Origin: Gorsachius magnificus | Taxonomy: Eukaryota; Chordata; Aves; Pelecaniformes; Ardeidae | Direction of reading: 5' to 3' | Assembly (NCBI GenBank): GCA_034008185.1 | Contig: CM067081.1 | Location: 21,575,821-21,639,820 of the forward strand | Length of the DNA stretch: 64,000 bases | In this document: piece by piece, positions 60,600 through 64,000 of the stretch | How positions within the stretch are numbered: position 1 is the first letter of the stretch | Layout of the letters: every line of letters starts with the position of its first letter | The notes under the pieces: generated by a model | Told to the model about the DNA's origin: nothing | Database searches by the model: none | The model's input: the letters and a program-made list of their open reading frames with translations, nothing else | Program-made: the position numbers and the translations under genes

Positions 60600-61105
60600 A
60601 CAACCCATAAGCCCAAGGGTAGAGAGGGCACTGACAGAGGTGCTCACCAAGCCCCTTTCCATTATCTATCAGCAGCCGTGGCTAACCGGGGAGGTCCCAC
60701 TTGACTGGAGGTTGGCAAATGTGACACCCATCTACAAGAAAGGCCAGAGGGAGGATCCAGGGAACTATAGCCCTCTCAGTCTCACTTCAGTGCCGGGGAA
60801 GGTCATGGAGTAGATCATCTGGAGTGCCATCACACAGCACATCCAGGACAACCAGAAGATCAGGTCTAGACAACAGCGGTTTATGAAAGGCAGATCCTGC
60901 TTGACTAACCTGATCTCCTTCTCTGACAAGGTGACCCACTTAGTGGATGAGGGAAAGGCTGTGGATGTTGTCTACCTAGACTTTAGTAAAGCCTTTGACA
61001 CCGTCTCCCACAGCATTCCTCTGGAGAAACTGGCTGCTCATGGCCTTGACAGGCGTACTCTTTGCTGGGTAAAAAAGTGACTGGATGGCCGGGACCAAAG
61101 GATGG
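60600..61105 (+). mobile_element. CR1 RT fragment (motif A region)
   Basis: The + strand encodes VPLDWRLANVTPIYKKGQRED, then PGNYSPLSLTSVPGKVME, a stop, and GRSCLTNLISFSDKVTHLVD and VVYLDFSKAFDTVSHSI. These are the CR1 reverse-transcriptase fingers and palm with the YLDFSKAFD motif A intact. It ends at a stop after TLCWVKK. Confidence 0.92.
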
Positions 61106-61121
61106 TGGAAAATAGAGTTAA

Positions 61122-61175
61122 ATCCAGTTAATTCTGCTTTGAGCAGGAAGAAGGACTAGTGATCTCCAGCCAACA
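61122..61175 (+). mobile_element. CR1 3' UTR remnant
   Basis: TTCTGCTTTGAGCAGGAAGAAGGACTAGTGATCTCCAG resembles the CR1 3' UTR just before the tail. No tail repeats follow. It may belong to the RT fragment directly upstream. Confidence 0.6.
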
Positions 61176-61199
61176 ATTCAACTTCATTCCAGCAGGTCC

Positions 61200-63608
61200 T
61201 CAATTCCAGCCCTCCACTATAAACTAAAACATTAATGACTTTACTCTGTGACCGGGTATTGAAACAGCTACTTGGCAGCAACAGATAGCAGAATTTTTTT
61301 GAAAGAAGGAAAAGACACAATGAACCTGTTCCCAGAAAATTTATCAAGCTAAGAAAAGATAACCCAAATAAAATGGAAGGAAGCTTAAAAACCACAAAGG
61401 ACAGGTGGATTAGGATCCCACACAGTATCTAGGTAGACAGAGCTTTCCCAGTACTGCAACATCTTGTTTCATTCATCAGCAATATTTGTATATTGAATAC
61501 ATTATATAAAATATATATGCATTATATAAAAAAAGTTAGAAACTTTGTGGGTCTGGTCCTGATTTCAGATTATAAATAACTATAAAAAAATATTTCAACT
61601 TAAACAAGATTAAACTAACCTTTGCTTTAGTTTAGGTCTTTGTTCATTTTTCTATCCTTTCATCTTTTTAATTTTCCATTTTGTTTCACCCCCTTCATAG
61701 TTTCTGTTATCATGGAATTTTTCATAATGTGTTCAAAGGAAGGAGAAGGCTGTCTTCCACTCTTTTGCATTTATCTTTTTAGTCTTGATACCAAGGTAAT
61801 ATACTACCTGCAGAAGGGTGTGGCATGAGGGGGCACAAATGTGGATGACTGGACAAGATGGAAGGAGTGAAACCTGATGCAGTCCCATCCATCAGCCTCC
61901 AGACTAGTTGGACCACCAAGCTACACTGGCAAAACGTAATTCTTCTCCAGCTGGGATCACAGGAGTGATTTAGCATTTTATGAAGCATGCACAATTGTTT
62001 GAATGGGACCTTGGAGAGAAACAGAGCTATCTCAACTAACAGCCACCTCTCTATGATGAACATCTCAAATGCTGGGGCTCACTCAGGGGCACAGACAATC
62101 CTGCTATCGATAACTGGCTGAAGTTCCCCAACCCATGTCACATCACATGACAAGACAACACTCCCAAATTATGTCCTGTAATTATTCAGCATTAGTACTG
62201 GAGGAAAAAATTCTAGGTGCCACAGATTCGCTGAAGTATGTAACCTCTGCAGTAGAGGGCGAGGAGTTGGGAAGAACCAGTGATACAAAATTGGAATGGT
62301 CTGAAGTTCTCGACAAAGAAGTGGGAGAGAATGTTTTTCATGCTGGCAGGATGCTTTTCTCCCCATTTCTATTTACTGTGGGACACCTTTCATTTGCCTC
62401 TCTTTTATCATGTTTTTTCTACTATGTTTTTCCCTCTTTGTAATTTCTGCCTTTGGGTTCTTTTTTCTGTCTATGCAGATAGAATCAAGATGTTAATCTT
62501 CTTAGTACATCTGTGTTAATAGATGGCCACGGAATGTGTTCCAGTGCAGCCTTTTCATCATCCGCACTTTTTAACTGTTGGCATGCTTCTTGGCACAATT
62601 TTGACCCATAGCCATCACCAGCCTTCAGGATGAAGGTCAGGCAGAGTTCATAAACCAAGGACCACTTCCCACAGGCAGAACGGACAAGGGCATTTGGTTT
62701 TAGGGCTGAAGACTATTGAGTTTTTTAGACATGAGCTGTGTCACTTACCCTTAAGAGTTCTGGCCCCTTCCCAAGGGCACCGTCCCTTTTTGTTTATTGG
62801 ATAGATGTTGCTATTGATGACAATAAGCAAGACTGCCACTGATTTCAGTGATGCCAAAATCTCAAATTACTGATTTTATGGCATAGGCTCCATAAGTAAC
62901 AAAGTTTAAATAATGAAGACAAGGAAAAATGAACACTGATTTGATACCAGATCCAAAGAATGGGGAAGAATGAGCTCTTCTCAAAGTACAAAAAAGAAGA
63001 GAATAGAAGTATTCCAAGTACAGTTTCAGTAGAAACCTATTTGAAGAAATTTAATTGGAATTCAAAGCTACTCCTGCAGCATTAATGATAGTGCTGATTT
63101 CTATCAGCAACATCCTGGCCATTCATCTGGCAAGGAATGTAGGATATAAATCTCCTTTTTATTAGAAAGTGATTTATCCATATCCTGCTATCCATTAGCT
63201 AACTCTGTCTTTTTTTACAGTTTATTGACAGTGGCATTTGTAAGACTTACTTTTTTTTTTTTTTTCCCCTGATATCTAAATAAAAATCTCCTAGAAAAGT
63301 GACTATATAGAAATTACAGTCTGACCGAAAAGGACTACATGTTCCAGCTTGCAGGTTTTCAAAACAACAACTAAAAAAACCCAATTTTTTTTATTTTCAA
63401 CCTTGCTTATCCCTTTGTAAAACAGAACTACTATTAATGATGGTACATGACAATGAAAAAAAAATCCATTTGACCTGACCAGGTGAGAATTCTGTAGTCA
63501 TGACAGTTAGAAAAAGATATCTTTTAAATTTAAAATTATTGGGACTGATTTGAGATTTTTTTAAATAGTACATACAGAAATTCCTATGATAACATTTTTA
63601 TAATGACT
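61200..63608. other. Unannotated SACS-upstream intergenic DNA
   Basis: AT-rich sequence with short T or A runs (for example at about 63248). The few open frames under 105 codons show no recognisable similarity. I support no gene here. Confidence 0.6.
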
Positions 63609-64000
63609 TGTCCTGGTTTTGGCTGGGATAGAGTTAATTTTGTTCCCAGTAGCTGACATAGCACTGTGTTTTGGATTTAGGATGAGAAGAATGTTGAAAA
63701 CTCACTGATGTTTCAGTTGTTGCTAAGCAGTGCTTACACCAGCCAAGGACTTTTTCAGCTCCCCCTGCTCTGCCTGGTGCACAAGAAGCTGGGAGGGGGC
63801 ACAGCCAGGACAGCTGACCCCAACTGGCCACACGGCTATTCCAGACCATAGGATGTCATGCTCTGGGGGGGAGTTGTCCGAGGGGGAGAGTGATCACTGC
63901 TTGGGACGGGCTGGGCATTAGTCAATGGGTGGTGAGCAATTGCATTGAGCTTCACTTGTTTTGTGTATTCTGTTTATTCCCTTACCATTATTATTATTGT
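63609..64000 (+). mobile_element. ERV LTR, older relative of LTR-A/B, cut by the window end
   Basis: It starts TGTCCTGGTTTTGGCTGGG and follows the LTR-A/B layout (CACTGATGTT, GGGACGGGCTGGGCAT, GGTGGTGAGCAATTGCATTG, ATTATTATT) with many substitutions and small indels. It is thus an older insertion or a sister subfamily. Its end and any target-site duplication lie outside the window. Confidence 0.93.

Overview
This is a vertebrate nuclear window, almost certainly from a bird. The interspersed repeats are nearly all CR1 LINE fragments, recognisable from their 3' ends (ATCATAGAAT-type repeats followed by GGTTGGAAGGGACC or GGTTGGAAAAGACC), plus LTRs of one endogenous retrovirus family. No SINEs were recognised. 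The two genes are the convergent neighbours SGCG and SACS, adjacent on human 13q12. The CR1 and LTR types suggest Neoaves, but the species cannot be fixed by reading alone.

Layout. Positions 1-95 hold the end of an antisense LTR. From 96 to 12185 there is no exon that I can support; this is presumably intron 6 of SGCG (+ strand). SGCG exon 7 (12186-12309) and terminal exon 8 (coding part 13796-13969) follow, separated by a 1.49 kb intron that is half CR1. An exon-free gap of about 5 kb separates SGCG from SACS, which runs tail-to-tail on the - strand. Its 3'UTR is about 19.76-21.36 kb. All coding exons were placed with GT/AG boundaries and matching phases: exon 9, an 11.6 kb giant exon (21358-32940); exon 8 (38151-38242); exon 7 (40586-42068); exon 6 (44414-44560); exon 5 (45865-45976); exon 4 (50245-50330); exon 3 (53449-53536); exon 2 (56534-56684); and exon 1, which ends at 56947 inside a CpG island. 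The introns carry CR1s and two near-identical 557 bp solo LTRs. From 57.3 to 64 kb lies SACS-upstream DNA with sense-strand CR1 debris and a further LTR cut by the window end.

The genes. SGCG encodes gamma-sarcoglycan of the muscle dystrophin-glycoprotein complex. SACS encodes sacsin, a roughly 520 kDa co-chaperone. The model has a ubiquitin-like N-terminus, three HSP90-like ATPase repeats (SIRPT), a DnaJ domain with an intact HPD, and a C-terminal HEPN domain. The spliced coding length is 13744 nt, one base over a multiple of three. The surplus base lies in an A-rich stretch of the giant exon (26797-26833). Without it the product would be 4580 aa, against 4579 in human.

Main points for a second look: the one-base frameshift in the giant exon; a SACS start codon split by intron 1 (AT|G); and the same-orientation solo LTR pair (99.5% identical, each with its own 5 bp target-site duplication) bracketing SACS exons 5-8. 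I found no undescribed system such as a defence island, CRISPR array or novel operon, and none is expected in a window of this kind.
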